Below, in pieces: positions 1 through 9,080 of a stretch of 64,000 bases of DNA. The DNA is from Ectopseudomonas mendocina (GTDB lineage Bacteria; Pseudomonadota; Gammaproteobacteria; Pseudomonadales; Pseudomonadaceae), in the NCBI RefSeq assembly GCF_016008875.1, contig NZ_JADTQG010000001.1:186001-250000 (forward strand), given 5' to 3'. The notes beneath the pieces were generated by a model. That model had not been told where the DNA came from. It worked only from the letters and a program-made list of their open reading frames with translations, and searched no databases. The position numbers and the translations under genes were made by a program. Each line of letters begins with the position of its first letter. The stretch's first letter is position 1.

Positions 1-622
1 GGCGGGCGATGGCCGCCGGCGTCAGCGCGGCCTGATGGCGCAGGTGATACCAGTCGTCCGCCGAGCCTGTGCCGGCGAGATAGGGCAGGTCGGTGCGCTG
101 GCGTTCACCTATATAGAAGAGGTAGGCGAGCATCGGCACGCTGTCGCGCTGCTGGCCGCTGCCAAGCAGTTCGGCAACCGGAACGTCCAGATGCTGACCC
201 AGCAGATCGAGCAGGGCGGCTTCGACAGCAGTGATCACGTTGTCCAGGCGCAGGTTGATCTCATGCGGTTGCTTGAGTACGCGCGCCTCGGATTCCGAGG
301 TGACCTGATGCTGGGTGGTCTGTGGGCCCTTGGCCGGACCGGCGATGGCCTGGCGCAGACGATTGAGCACATGGTTGTAACGGCCGACCGATTGCCCGAT
401 CACCAGTTCGCGGCAGCGCTCCAGCGCCTGGCGGATGCCTTCGCCACCGGGGACCTCACCACAACCGATGCGCCCGGCATTGTCCTTGAGCAGTACCAGG
501 TTGCGGGTGAAATAGGGGCCGTGGGCGCCACACAGGTTGAGAAGCATGCTGTCATGGCCTGCTACCGGAATGACCTGCATTTCGATGATCTGGGGTGTGC
601 TACTGCGGGAGGCTTCGTACAT
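1..622 (-). CDS. Glucarate dehydratase-like enolase-superfamily protein (GudX-like), partial
   Basis: This gene runs off the left edge; only about the first 207 residues are present. The frame starts at the ATG complementary to 620-622 (product begins MYEASRSS) and is open to base 1. The N-terminal part is very close to the GudD encoded at 2198-3547: both share [36 protein letters not shown] and LLDLLGQHL. It differs in the capping domain, where about ten extra residues replace the segment around LQTFDLR that carries a substrate-contacting Thr in E. coli GudD. The text after it (YLFYIG..., TDLPY...WY.LRHQ) resembles E. coli GudX as I remember it. The catalytic barrel with the KxK, metal ligands and catalytic His lies outside the window, so activity cannot be judged. 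It is divergent from kdgD and probably belongs to the same aldarate regulon. An upstream in-frame start was looked for and not found. Confidence 0.85.
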   Translation of the reverse strand, partial: MYEASRSSTPQIIEMQVIPVAGHDSMLLNLCGAHGPYFTRNLVLLKDNAGRIGCGEVPGGEGIRQALERCRELVIGQSVGRYNHVLNRLRQAIAGPAKGPQTTQHQVTSESEARVLKQPHEINLRLDNVITAVEAALLDLLGQHLDVPVAELLGSGQQRDSVPMLAYLFYIGERQRTDLPYLAGTGSADDWYHLRHQAALTPAAIAR

Positions 623-880
623 CTTGGCTGGGGCTCCGAACGTGGCGCGGCCCTTGGCCGCAATGGCGAAGGTACGGTTCAGTCGTGCACCGGGATCAGC
701 AAAAGATCCTCGTTGCAGCAAATGAGAGCTTGGGCAAAGACGGCAACGAGGCCTGCGCGGGGCGCGCTGGTCGTGCGGCTGCTGGCATCGCTGCGAGGAG
801 CAGCGCGATGGCAGGGCGGAGCGGCAGTGAAGGTCTGTGACATGACCTGGGCCTCGTTTGTTTTTATTGGAATGTCATAG

Positions 881-893
881 GTTGTCGTATGAC
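881..893. promoter_or_regulatory. Operator-like imperfect palindrome, site 1
   Basis: The site reads GTTGTCGTATGAC. Its reverse complement, GTCATACGACAAC, matches the site at 1099-1111 in 10 of 13 positions (GT..TACGA.AAC). It lies 259 bp upstream of the leftward GudX-like start. GntR regulators of the FCD (FadR) subgroup often bind TnGTnnnACnA-like palindromes and commonly control sugar-acid genes, so such a regulator is a reasonable guess. No regulator gene is in this cluster. Confidence 0.4.
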
Positions 894-1098
894 TTGGTGA
901 AATTAGTACCAGCCTGAAGTTGGCGTGTCAACGCTACCCATGGCGAATGATGATTGCGCTGGCATCTGTTCTGAGAGCATCATCCAGGCTGCTCTATGCT
1001 GAGCTTCGCCGCTTGCGGGCCGGTTCTGCGGGCAGCTATGGCGCACGGGCAAAAATCTTCGACGAACGGACGATACGAAAACTGGTGTTTTTTTTGTT

Positions 1099-1111
1099 GT
1101 TGTACGATAAC
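1099..1111. promoter_or_regulatory. Operator-like imperfect palindrome, site 2
   Basis: The site reads GTTGTACGATAAC and lies 62 bp upstream of the kdgD start, where an operator would overlap or sit just downstream of a promoter. It is an imperfect inverted repeat and matches the reverse complement of site 1 at 10 of 13 positions. The regulator is unknown. Confidence 0.4.
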
Positions 1112-1172
1112 GTATCTCTACAGCTTCGGCTGACGTAATCCCTCACAACTCGCTTTCCAGGGTGTTCGCATA

Positions 1173-2084
1173 ATGAATCCACAAGAACTTAAGTCCATCC
1201 TTTCTTCCGGTCTGCTGTCTTTCCCGGTAACCGACTTCGATGCTGCCGGTGATTTCAACAAGGCCAGCTACGTGCGCCGCCTCGAGTGGCTGGCCCCTTA
1301 CGGTGCCTCCGCTCTGTTCGCTGCCGGTGGCACTGGCGAGTTCTTCTCCCTGGCGCCGGACGAATACAGCGCCGTGATCAAGACTGCCGTAGATACCTGC
1401 GAGAAGTCCGTACCTATCCTGGCCGGCGTTGGCGGCCCGACCCGCGTTGCCATCCAGATGGCGCAGGAAGCCGAGCGCCTGGGCGCCAAAGGCCTGCTGC
1501 TGCTGCCGCACTACCTGACCGAAGCCTCGCAGGACGGCGTTGCCGATCACGTCGAGCAGGTGTGCAAGTCGGTGAACATCGGCGTGGTGGTCTACAACCG
1601 TAACGTCTGCCGTCTGAACGCCAACCTGCTGGAACAGGTGGCCGAGCGTTGCCCGAACCTGATCGGCTACAAGGACGGCCTGGGTGATATCGAGCTGATG
1701 GTGTCGATCCGTCGTCGCCTGGGCGAGCGCCTGACCTACCTCGGCGGCCTGCCGACCGCTGAAGTCTACGCCGCTGCCTACAAGGCGCTGGGCGTACCGG
1801 TTTACTCCTCGGCGGTATTCAACTTCATCCCGAAAACCGCCATGGACTTCTACCGCGCCATCGCAGCCGAAGATCACGCCACCGTTGGCAAGCTGATCGA
1901 CGATTTCTTCCTGCCGTACCTGGACATCCGTAACCGCAAGGCCGGCTATGCCGTGAGCATCGTCAAGGCCGGCGCCAAGATCGTTGGCTACGATGCCGGT
2001 CCGGTACGCGCTCCGCTGACCGATCTGCTGCCGGAAGAGTACGAGGCCCTGGCCAAGCTGATCGAAGCGCAAGGCGCGCAGTAA
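1173..2084 (+). CDS. kdgD: 5-dehydro-4-deoxyglucarate dehydratase (KdgD)
   Basis: KdgD removes water and CO2 from 5-keto-4-deoxyglucarate to give 2-oxoglutarate semialdehyde, the step after glucarate or galactarate dehydration. The 303-residue product has the DapA/NAL (beta/alpha)8 aldolase plan: GGTGEF phosphate/carboxylate loop at 52-57, Tyr141 in VVVYNRN, and the Schiff-base Lys167 in LIGYKDG. Length is normal. It is the first rightward gene of the aldarate cluster, 113 bp ahead of gudD. The semialdehyde dehydrogenase that would complete the route to 2-oxoglutarate is not in this window. Confidence 0.95.
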   Translation: MNPQELKSILSSGLLSFPVTDFDAAGDFNKASYVRRLEWLAPYGASALFAAGGTGEFFSLAPDEYSAVIKTAVDTCEKSVPILAGVGGPTRVAIQMAQEAERLGAKGLLLLPHYLTEASQDGVADHVEQVCKSVNIGVVVYNRNVCRLNANLLEQVAERCPNLIGYKDGLGDIELMVSIRRRLGERLTYLGGLPTAEVYAAAYKALGVPVYSSAVFNFIPKTAMDFYRAIAAEDHATVGKLIDDFFLPYLDIRNRKAGYAVSIVKAGAKIVGYDAGPVRAPLTDLLPEEYEALAKLIEAQGAQ

Positions 2085-2197
2085 TGCCGCAGGTGGCCGC
2101 TCGCTCGGCGAGCGGCCACCCGTTTGCGCTCCGCAGGCCGGGCGCGATGGCATTGAGCAATTGTCAAACCCTCATAAGAACAACAGGGGCACGCTAA

Positions 2198-3547
2198 ATG
2201 ACTTCACAGATTCCTGCCGCTGTCGGCACTCCGCTGATTACCGAGCTGCAAGTCGTACCGGTCGCCGGTCAGGACAGCATGCTGCTCAATCTGAGCGGTG
2301 CCCACGGCCCTTACTTCACCCGTAACATCCTCATTCTCAAGGACAGCGCCGGCCATGTCGGTGTCGGCGAAGTCCCCGGCGGCGAGGGCATCCGCAAGAC
2401 CCTCGAAGACGCCCGCTCGATTCTCGTCGGCCAGCCGGTCGGCAACTACAACGCACTGCTGAACCAGGTGCGCCGCGCTTTCGCCGATCGTGATTCCGGC
2501 GGCCGCGGTCTGCAGACCTTCGACCTGCGTATCACCATTCACGCCGTCACTGCATTGGAGTCGGCGCTGCTCGACCTGCTCGGCCAGCACCTCGGCGTGC
2601 CGGTGGCCGCACTGCTTGGTGAAGGCCAGCAGCGCGATGCGGTGGAAATGCTCGGCTACCTGTTCTTCATCGCCGACAAGGACAAGACCGATCTCGGCTA
2701 CCGCGATGAGCGCGATGCCGATGACGCCTGGGAGCGCGTGCGCAACCAGACTGCGTTGTCCCCCGAAGCCATCGTGCGCCAGGCCGAGGCTGCGCATGCG
2801 CGCTACGGCTTCAACGACTTCAAGCTCAAGGGCGGCGTGCTGCATGGCGAAGCCGAGGTCGAGGCGATTCGTGCCCTGGCCGCGCGCTTCCCCGACGCCC
2901 GTGTGACCCTCGACCCCAATGGCGGCTGGTCGCTGGATCAGGCCATCGCCCTGTGCCGCGACCTGCATGGCGTGCTGGCCTATGCCGAAGACCCGTGCGG
3001 CGCCGAGAATGGTTACTCCGGTCGTGAAGTGATGGCCGAGTTCCGCCGTGCCACCGGCCTGCCGACCGCGACCAACATGATCGCCACCGACTGGCGTCAG
3101 ATGGGCCACACCATCTCCCTGCAATCGGTGGATATCCCGCTGGCCGACCCGCATTTCTGGACCATGGCCGGTTCCGTACGCGTGGCGCAGATGTGCAACG
3201 ACTGGGGCCTGACCTGGGGCTCGCACTCCAACAACCACTTCGACATTTCCCTGGCCATGTTCACCCACGTCGCCGCCGCGGCGCCGGGTCGCGTCACCGC
3301 CATCGACACCCACTGGATCTGGCAGGACGGCCAGTACCTGACGCGCAACCCGCTGCGCATCGAGGGTGGCCTGGTACAGGTGCCGAAGACGCCAGGGCTC
3401 GGTGTCGAGCTGGACTGGGACGCGCTGGCCAAGGCGCACGAGCTGTACCAGACCAAGGGCCTGGGTGCGCGTGACGACGCGGTGGCCATGCAGTACCTGA
3501 TTCCGGGTTGGACCTTCAATAACAAGAAGCCCTGCATGGTGCGTTGA
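2198..3547 (+). CDS. gudD: Glucarate dehydratase (GudD)
   Basis: This enolase-superfamily enzyme dehydrates D-glucarate (and L-idarate) to 5-keto-4-deoxyglucarate, the KdgD substrate. The 449-residue product keeps the residues I recall for E. coli GudD with an offset of about +4: substrate contacts His36, Thr107 and Tyr154, the KLK base at 209-211 with Lys211, metal ligands Asp239, Glu270 and Asn293, catalytic His343 in GSHSNNHFD, then His372 and Arg425. The C-terminus [10 protein letters not shown] is family-typical. ATG at 2198 is the natural start. The gene is co-directional with kdgD and the permease, consistent with one operon. Confidence 0.96.
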   Translation: MTSQIPAAVGTPLITELQVVPVAGQDSMLLNLSGAHGPYFTRNILILKDSAGHVGVGEVPGGEGIRKTLEDARSILVGQPVGNYNALLNQVRRAFADRDSGGRGLQTFDLRITIHAVTALESALLDLLGQHLGVPVAALLGEGQQRDAVEMLGYLFFIADKDKTDLGYRDERDADDAWERVRNQTALSPEAIVRQAEAAHARYGFNDFKLKGGVLHGEAEVEAIRALAARFPDARVTLDPNGGWSLDQAIALCRDLHGVLAYAEDPCGAENGYSGREVMAEFRRATGLPTATNMIATDWRQMGHTISLQSVDIPLADPHFWTMAGSVRVAQMCNDWGLTWGSHSNNHFDISLAMFTHVAAAAPGRVTAIDTHWIWQDGQYLTRNPLRIEGGLVQVPKTPGLGVELDWDALAKAHELYQTKGLGARDDAVAMQYLIPGWTFNNKKPCMVR

Positions 3548-3570
3548 GCCTGGTGCGGTCCCGTGATCCT

Positions 3571-3641
3571 GTAGGGTGGGCCGGGCGGCGTTCCGCTTCA
3601 GCCCACCGTGACTACAATCGGTGGGCTAAAGCCCACCCTAC
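3571..3641. repeat. Palindromic intergenic repeat (GTAGGGTGGGC type)
   Basis: An 11-bp perfect inverted repeat (GTAGGGTGGGC / GCCCACCCTAC) bounds a 71-bp stretch with further internal pairing (cagcccacc / ggtgggctaa). It fills the gudD-permease gap. Similar ends recur at 15089-15249, so this is a dispersed REP-like family. It could stabilise or attenuate the operon transcript. Confidence 0.75.
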
Positions 3642-3720
3642 GGATTGATGACCTTGGCTGACGCGGAACGCCGGCCCACCTTACAGGCTGAACTTTCCTT
3701 CTGTCTCACGAGCCTTGCCG

Positions 3721-5061
3721 ATGCCAGATGCCAAACCGGGTCGGGTGCGCTACAGCATTCTGCTGATGCTGTTTCTCGTCACCACCATCACCTTCGCCGA
3801 TCGCTCCAGCCTGTCGGTCGCCGGTTCGGCGATGCAGGCCGGCCTGGGCATCGACGCGGTGACGCTCGGCTACATCTTCTCGGCATTCGGCTGGGCCTAC
3901 GTGATCGGGCAAATTCCCGGTGGCTGGCTGTTCGACCGCTTCGGCACCAAGCCGGTGTACACCCTGGCGTTGTTCATCTGGTCGGCACTGACGCTGCTGC
4001 AGGGCTTTGTCGGCTGGTTGCCGACGACCTGGGCAGTGACCTCGATGTTCCTGCTGCGGCTGCTGGTGGGCTTTGCCAGTGCGCCGTGCTTTCCGGGCAA
4101 TGCGCGCATCATTGCCTCCTGGTTTCCCACCGCCGAGCGCGCCACAGCCACGGCCATCTCCAGCTCGGCGCAATATGCCGCCACGGCGGTGTTCGCGCCG
4201 CTGATGGGTTGGGTGGTGCAGGTCATGGGCTGGCAGTCGGTGTTCATCGTGCTCGGTTGCCTCGGCCTGGCGCTTTCGTTGCTGTGGCTGAAGCAACTGC
4301 ATGGCCCGCGTCAGCACCCACGGATCGAGGCGGCTGAGCTGGAGCACTTGGAGCGAGGCGGGGCGCTGATCGACCTCGAAGGCCAGCGCGGCAATGCTGG
4401 CGGCTCGCAGTGGCGGCACCTGGGGCTGTTGCTCAGACAACGCACGATGATTGGCATTTACTTCGGTCAGTACTGCAACAACGCCATTACCTACTTCTTT
4501 CTCACCTGGTTTCCGGTCTACCTGGTGCAGGCGCGCGGCATGAGCATTCTCGGTGCCGGTTTCGCCGCCGCCTTGCCGGCCATCAGCGGTTGCGTCGGTG
4601 GCGTGCTGGGTGGATTGTTGTCCGACGGCATGCTGCGCCGTGGCCATTCGCTGACCCTGGCGCGCAAGCTGCCGATGGTGCTTGGCCTGCTGCTGTCGAG
4701 CAGCATGGTGCTGTGCATCTTCGCAGGCAGCGACGCCGCGGTGGTGGCGCTGATGGCCCTGGCCTTCTTCGGCAAGGGGCTCGGCTCGCTGGGCTGGACG
4801 CTGGTGGCCGATACCTCGCCGCGGCAGATTCTTGGCCTGTCCGGCGGGCTGTTCAATACCTTTGGCAACCTGGCGGCGATCACGACACCTATCGTCATCG
4901 GCTACCTGGTAAGCCGTACCGGATCATTCGATTGGGCGTTGGCCTATGTTGGCCTCAATGCCCTGCTGGCGGTCGTGAGCTTCGGCCTGATCGTCGGCCG
5001 TATTCACAGGGTCGAACTGGACAATGGTGCCTCTGGCTCCACATCCGGCTCGGTATCCTGA
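3721..5061 (+). CDS. MFS sugar-acid permease (GudP-like, ACS family)
   Basis: This is a 446-residue, 12-helix major facilitator. The N-terminus carries ITFADRSSLSVAG and GWLFDRFGTKPVYT, the family loop between helices 2 and 3, typical of anion:cation symporters that import glucarate, galactarate or related acids with protons. The ATG at 3721 was chosen because a GAG ribosome site ends 8 bases before it; an in-frame TTG at 3715 would add two residues. Its position between gudD and garD makes an aldarate substrate very likely, though glucarate and galactarate cannot be told apart from sequence. Confidence 0.85.
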   Translation: MPDAKPGRVRYSILLMLFLVTTITFADRSSLSVAGSAMQAGLGIDAVTLGYIFSAFGWAYVIGQIPGGWLFDRFGTKPVYTLALFIWSALTLLQGFVGWLPTTWAVTSMFLLRLLVGFASAPCFPGNARIIASWFPTAERATATAISSSAQYAATAVFAPLMGWVVQVMGWQSVFIVLGCLGLALSLLWLKQLHGPRQHPRIEAAELEHLERGGALIDLEGQRGNAGGSQWRHLGLLLRQRTMIGIYFGQYCNNAITYFFLTWFPVYLVQARGMSILGAGFAAALPAISGCVGGVLGGLLSDGMLRRGHSLTLARKLPMVLGLLLSSSMVLCIFAGSDAAVVALMALAFFGKGLGSLGWTLVADTSPRQILGLSGGLFNTFGNLAAITTPIVIGYLVSRTGSFDWALAYVGLNALLAVVSFGLIVGRIHRVELDNGASGSTSGSVS

Positions 5062-5082
5062 GCGCACACAGGAGCAAGCATC

Positions 5083-6639
5083 ATGCAGTTGATTCCCCAT
5101 CAGGATTCGCCCCGTTATATCCGCCTGCATCCGAGCGACAACGTCGGCGTGGTGGTCAATGACCAGGGCGTCGCAGCCGGCGGTCAGTTCGACGATGGCC
5201 TGAAAGCCATCGAAGGCATTCCGCAGAGCCACAAGGTGGCGTTGGTCGACATCGCCGAGGGTGGCGAGGTGGTGCGCTATGGCGAGGTCATCGGCTATGC
5301 GCTGAAACCCATCGCCGCCGGCAGCTGGGTGACCGAGCAGGTGCTGCGCATGCCCGAGCCGCCGGTGCTGGATAACCTGCCCAAGGCGACGATCCAGGCC
5401 ACGCCGGGCGAGCCGCTGGAAGGCTACACCTTCGAGGGCTTCCGCAACCCGGACGGCAGCGTCGGCACCCGTAACATTCTCGGCGTGACCACCACCGTGC
5501 AATGCGTGGTCGGCGTGCTCGATCATGTGGTCGAGCGCGTACGCAAGGAAATCCTGCCCAAGTACCCCAATGTCGACGACGTGGTGGCGCTGTCGCACAG
5601 CTACGGCTGCGGCGTGGCGATCAACGCGCCGGACGCCGTGGTGCCGATTCGCACCCTGTACAACATCAGCCGCAACCCCAACCTGGGTGGCCAGGCGCTG
5701 GTGATCAGCCTGGGCTGCGAGAAGCTGCAGGCCAGCCAGTTGATGGATGGCGACCAGCTCACCAACGGCATGGACGAGGAAGACTGGCTGTTCCGCCTGC
5801 AGGATTCCGGCACCGGTTTCACCGGCATGGTCGAGCAGATCATGGGCATGATCGAGGAGCGCCTGAAGGTGCTCGACCAGCGTCGCCGCGAGACTGTACC
5901 GGCGGCCGAGCTGGTGGTCGGCATGCAGTGCGGCGGCAGCGACGCCTTCTCCGGCATCACCGCCAACCCGGCGCTCGGCGTGGCCGCCGACCTGCTGGTG
6001 CGCGCCGGTGCCACGGTGATGTTCTCCGAGAACACCGAGGTGCGCGACGGCATCCACCTGCTCACGCCGCGCGCCGCCAGCGTCGAGGTGGCCGATGCGC
6101 TGATCCGCGAGATGGACTGGTATGACCGTTACCTGCAGCGCGGCATGGCCGACCGCAGCGCCAACACCACGCCGGGCAACAAGAAGGGCGGGCTGAACAA
6201 CATCGTCGAGAAGGCCATGGGCTCCATCGCCAAGTCCGGCAACGGCACCATCGCCGGTGTGGTTTCCCCGGGCGAGCGCATTCGCGGCAAGGGCCTGTGG
6301 TTCTGCGCCACGCCGGCCAGCGACTTCATCTGCGGCACGCTGCAGTTGGCGGCGGGCATGAACCTGCATATCTTCACCACCGGTCGTGGCACGCCTTATG
6401 GCCTGTCGATGGTGCCGGTGATCAAGGTCGCGACCCGTACCCAACTGGCAGAGCGCTGGCCGGATCTGATCGACGTCGACGCCGGGCAGATCGTTTCCGG
6501 GCGCATGACGCTGGAGGAGATGGGCTGGCATATCTTCCAGCTCTACCTGGACGTGGCCAGCGGGCGCAAGCAGACCTGCGCCGAACACCTGCGCCTGCAC
6601 AACGACCTGGTGCTGTTCAACCCGGCGCCGGTGACCTGA
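5083..6639 (+). CDS. garD: Galactarate dehydratase (GarD)
   Basis: GarD, of the UxaA/altronate dehydratase family, converts galactarate (meso-galactaric acid) to 5-keto-4-deoxyglucarate, feeding the same KdgD step as GudD. The 518-residue length is typical. An N-terminal SAF-like domain (to about residue 95) is followed by a long UxaA-type catalytic domain with [49 protein letters not shown] and TTGRGTPYG; conserved Cys residues in the CGV, GCE and QCGG motifs are the expected iron ligands. It ends one base before the next start, so the two are probably translated together. Confidence 0.95.
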   Translation: MQLIPHQDSPRYIRLHPSDNVGVVVNDQGVAAGGQFDDGLKAIEGIPQSHKVALVDIAEGGEVVRYGEVIGYALKPIAAGSWVTEQVLRMPEPPVLDNLPKATIQATPGEPLEGYTFEGFRNPDGSVGTRNILGVTTTVQCVVGVLDHVVERVRKEILPKYPNVDDVVALSHSYGCGVAINAPDAVVPIRTLYNISRNPNLGGQALVISLGCEKLQASQLMDGDQLTNGMDEEDWLFRLQDSGTGFTGMVEQIMGMIEERLKVLDQRRRETVPAAELVVGMQCGGSDAFSGITANPALGVAADLLVRAGATVMFSENTEVRDGIHLLTPRAASVEVADALIREMDWYDRYLQRGMADRSANTTPGNKKGGLNNIVEKAMGSIAKSGNGTIAGVVSPGERIRGKGLWFCATPASDFICGTLQLAAGMNLHIFTTGRGTPYGLSMVPVIKVATRTQLAERWPDLIDVDAGQIVSGRMTLEEMGWHIFQLYLDVASGRKQTCAEHLRLHNDLVLFNPAPVT

Positions 6640-6640
6640 T

Positions 6641-8059
6641 ATGAGCGGCCTGTCCGAAAATCTCATTCAGGCGTTGCGCGAGGCGGTCGGCGAGGCTGGC
6701 CTGATCACTGACGCCGAGCGTATGCAAAGCTACCTGAGCGACTGGCGCGGCGCCTATCGTGGCCAGGCGGCTGCGGTGCTGCGCCCGGCCTCGACCGAGG
6801 AGGTGGCGGCGGTGGTGCGTCTGTGTGCGCAGGCCGGCGTCGCCCTGGTGCCGCAAGGCGGCAACACCGGCCTGTGCGGCGGCTCGATCCCTGACGACTC
6901 CGGGGCGCAGCTCGTGCTGTCTCTGACGCGCATGAAGCGCATCCGCGAAGTGGACGTGGCCAACGAAACCATCACCGTCGAGGCCGGGGTGATCCTCCAG
7001 CAGTTGCAGGAGGCTGCCGCCGAAGTCGGCCGGCTGTTCCCGCTGTCGCTGGGCGCCGAGGGCAGTTGCACGGTCGGTGGCAACCTGGCGACCAATGCCG
7101 GCGGCACCGCCGTGCTGCGCTACGGCAACATGCGCGACCTGGTGCTGGGACTGGAAGTGGTGCTGCCCGATGGGCGCATCTGGGACGGCTTGCGCGGCCT
7201 GCGCAAGGACAACACCGGCTACGACCTCAAGCACCTGTTCATCGGTAGCGAAGGCACCCTGGGCATCATCACCGCCGCCGTGCTCAAGCTGTTCCCCGCC
7301 GTGCGCAGCCTTACCACCGCCTGGGTGGCGCTGCCCAGCCCGCAGGCCGCCGTCGAGCTGATCGGGCAGATGCGCGGGCTGTGTGGCGACCGCCTGACCG
7401 GCTTCGAGCTGATGTCGCGGCAGAGCGTCGAGTTCGTTCTGCGCCATGTCGCCGGTGTCAGCGATCCCTTTGCCGAGGTGCACCCCTGGTACGTGCTGAT
7501 CGAGCTGAGCGACACCCAGCCCAACGCGCCGTTGAACGAACTGCTCGAACAGGGCCTCGGCGAGGCCTTCGAGCAGGGCGTGGCGCTGGACGCCGTGGTG
7601 GCGGGTAGCGATGCGCAGGTGCACGCGTTGTGGGCGTTGCGCGAAGGCATTTCGGAGGCACAGAACCACGAGGGGCCAAGCCTCAAGCACGACATCAGCG
7701 TGCCGGTCAGCCGTATTCCCGACTTCATCGCGCGTACCGATCAGGCGCTGCAGCAGGCGTTCCCTGGTGTGCGCATCGTGGCCTACGGGCACGTCGGCGA
7801 CGGCAACCTGCATTACAACATCAGCAAGCCAATCGGCACCGAGGATGCCGTGTTCAAGGCGCAGGCCGAGGCAATCATGCGGGTGATCTACGACCAGACC
7901 CTGCATGATGCCGGCAGCATCAGCGCCGAACATGGCCTTGGCCAGTCCAAGCGCCTGGCCGCGCAGCATTACAAGGCTCCGCTGGAGCTGGAGTTGATGG
8001 CTCGAGTCAAGCAGGCGCTGGATCCAGCCGGACTGATGAATCCCGGCAAATTGCTGTAA
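6641..8059 (+). CDS. FAD-binding D-2-hydroxyacid dehydrogenase (D2HGDH/GlcD type)
   Basis: This is a 472-residue VAO/PCMH-fold flavoprotein. The FAD-binding segment at 71-81 reads PQGGNTGLCGG, followed by GGNLATNAGG, GSEGTLGIIT, the C-terminal metal/substrate motif YGHVGDGNLHYN, then SAEHGLG and MNPGKLL. These are hallmarks of D-2-hydroxyglutarate or D-lactate dehydrogenases that pass electrons to a quinone or an electron-transfer protein. The ATG follows the garD stop by one base, so it is part of the aldarate operon. Its substrate here is unknown; a 2-hydroxyacid by-product of aldarate breakdown is a reasonable guess. Confidence 0.85.
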   Translation: MSGLSENLIQALREAVGEAGLITDAERMQSYLSDWRGAYRGQAAAVLRPASTEEVAAVVRLCAQAGVALVPQGGNTGLCGGSIPDDSGAQLVLSLTRMKRIREVDVANETITVEAGVILQQLQEAAAEVGRLFPLSLGAEGSCTVGGNLATNAGGTAVLRYGNMRDLVLGLEVVLPDGRIWDGLRGLRKDNTGYDLKHLFIGSEGTLGIITAAVLKLFPAVRSLTTAWVALPSPQAAVELIGQMRGLCGDRLTGFELMSRQSVEFVLRHVAGVSDPFAEVHPWYVLIELSDTQPNAPLNELLEQGLGEAFEQGVALDAVVAGSDAQVHALWALREGISEAQNHEGPSLKHDISVPVSRIPDFIARTDQALQQAFPGVRIVAYGHVGDGNLHYNISKPIGTEDAVFKAQAEAIMRVIYDQTLHDAGSISAEHGLGQSKRLAAQHYKAPLELELMARVKQALDPAGLMNPGKLL

Positions 8060-8085
8060 ATCGCATGATCGAAACAGGAGGTTCC

Positions 8086-9027
8086 ATGAGCAAACCCAAG
8101 GTGCTGCAGATCGGCCCGCTGAGCGAGCGCTTCAACCGCGAGCTGGCCGAGGAATACGAGGTCAGCGCACTGTGGCAACAGGCCGAGCCGCTGGCGTTCC
8201 TGCGCGAGCACGGCGAGCAGTTCATCTACACGGTGTCCTCGGCGCGTTTCGGCTGTACGGCCGAGCAGCTGGCGCTGCTGCCGAATCTGCGCGCCATCTG
8301 CAGTTTCGGTGTCGGCTACGACCCCTATCCGCTGGATCTGCTGCGCGATCGTGGCATCGTCCTCAGCACCACGCCGGACGTGCTCAACGACTGCGTGGCG
8401 GACCTGGCCATGGGCCTGATGATCGACAGCGCTCGGCGTCTGTCCGAGGGCGATCGCTTCGTGCGCAGCGGCGCCTGGAGCAGCACCACCGGGTTCCCGC
8501 TGGCGCGTCGGGTCAGCGGCAAGCGCCTGGGGATCGTCGGTCTCGGCCGCATCGGCGAGGCAGTGGCGCTGCGCGCCTCGGGTTTCTCCATGCCGGTGCG
8601 TTACCACAATCGCCGTGCGGTCGAGGGCAGCCCTTACCAGCATGAGCCGGATCTGCTGGCGCTGGCGCGCTGGGCCGATTTCCTCGTGCTGACCTGCCCG
8701 GGCGGCAAGGCCACCCATCATCTGATCAACGCCGAGGTGCTCGAAGCGCTCGGCCCGGATGGCTTTCTGGTCAACGTTGCGCGCGGCTCGGTGGTCGATG
8801 AGGCGGCGCTGATCACGGCGTTGCAGCAGAAGGTGATTGGCGGCGCCGGGCTGGACGTTTTCGAGCGCGAACCCCAGGTACCGGCCGAACTGCGCGAACT
8901 GGACAACGTGGTACTGTTGCCGCACGTCGGCAGCGGCAGCATCGAGACCCGCCAGCAGATGGCTGATCTGGTGCTGGATAACCTGCGAGCCTTCATCGCC
9001 ACCGGCAGCCTCTTGACTCCGTTGTAG
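8086..9027 (+). CDS. D-isomer-specific 2-hydroxyacid dehydrogenase (GhrB-like)
   Basis: This 313-residue cytosolic oxidoreductase should interconvert a 2-oxoacid such as hydroxypyruvate or glyoxylate and its D-2-hydroxyacid. The Rossmann motif GLGRIG is at 152-157 and the beta-2 end carries HNRR (174-177) instead of an Asp, pointing to NADP(H). The catalytic set is Arg233 (VARGS), Glu262 and His280 (LLPHVGSGS). ATG 8086 is preferred over an in-frame ATG at 8065 because AGGAGG sits 5-10 bases before it. Last gene of the aldarate run; its TAG stop lies inside the palindrome at 9024-9074. Confidence 0.88.
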   Translation: MSKPKVLQIGPLSERFNRELAEEYEVSALWQQAEPLAFLREHGEQFIYTVSSARFGCTAEQLALLPNLRAICSFGVGYDPYPLDLLRDRGIVLSTTPDVLNDCVADLAMGLMIDSARRLSEGDRFVRSGAWSSTTGFPLARRVSGKRLGIVGLGRIGEAVALRASGFSMPVRYHNRRAVEGSPYQHEPDLLALARWADFLVLTCPGGKATHHLINAEVLEALGPDGFLVNVARGSVVDEAALITALQQKVIGGAGLDVFEREPQVPAELRELDNVVLLPHVGSGSIETRQQMADLVLDNLRAFIATGSLLTPL

Positions 9028-9074
9028 GGCGGGTGCAACCCGCCGCCTCAGTTGGCGGGTTGCACCCGCCCTAC
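9024..9074. repeat. Perfect 21-bp inverted repeat overlapping a stop codon
   Basis: Arms 9024-9044 and 9054-9074 are exact reverse complements around a 9-base loop. The outer ends (GTAGGGCGGG) resemble the other GTAGGG-type repeats in this window. The stop codon of the preceding gene (9025-9027) is part of the left arm. There is no U-tract, so it is not a classical terminator. Confidence 0.85.
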
Positions 9075-9080
9075 GGCCAT

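Larger units (their letters stand above)
623..1172. promoter_or_regulatory. Divergent control region between gudX-like gene and kdgD
   Basis: This 550-bp region has no convincing gene: short open frames here lack ribosome sites and family resemblance. It becomes AT-richer from about 850 on, as expected of promoters. It holds two related 13-bp palindrome-like sites (881-893 and 1099-1111), listed separately. The kdgD ATG at 1173 has an AGGG ribosome site about 11 bases upstream. Confidence 0.6.

Noticed and set aside
35..880. Long plus-strand open frame at the left edge
   Set aside because: It is antisense to the GudX-like gene; its translation resembles the antisense translation of gudD, and no ribosome site or family match is present.
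920..1138. Small plus-strand frame in the kdgD upstream region
   Set aside because: No ribosome site or homology, and it overlaps the operator-like site at 1099-1111.
4924..6666. 580-codon minus-strand open frame
   Set aside because: Antisense shadow of garD, rich in His/Ala/Gly as typical of such shadows.
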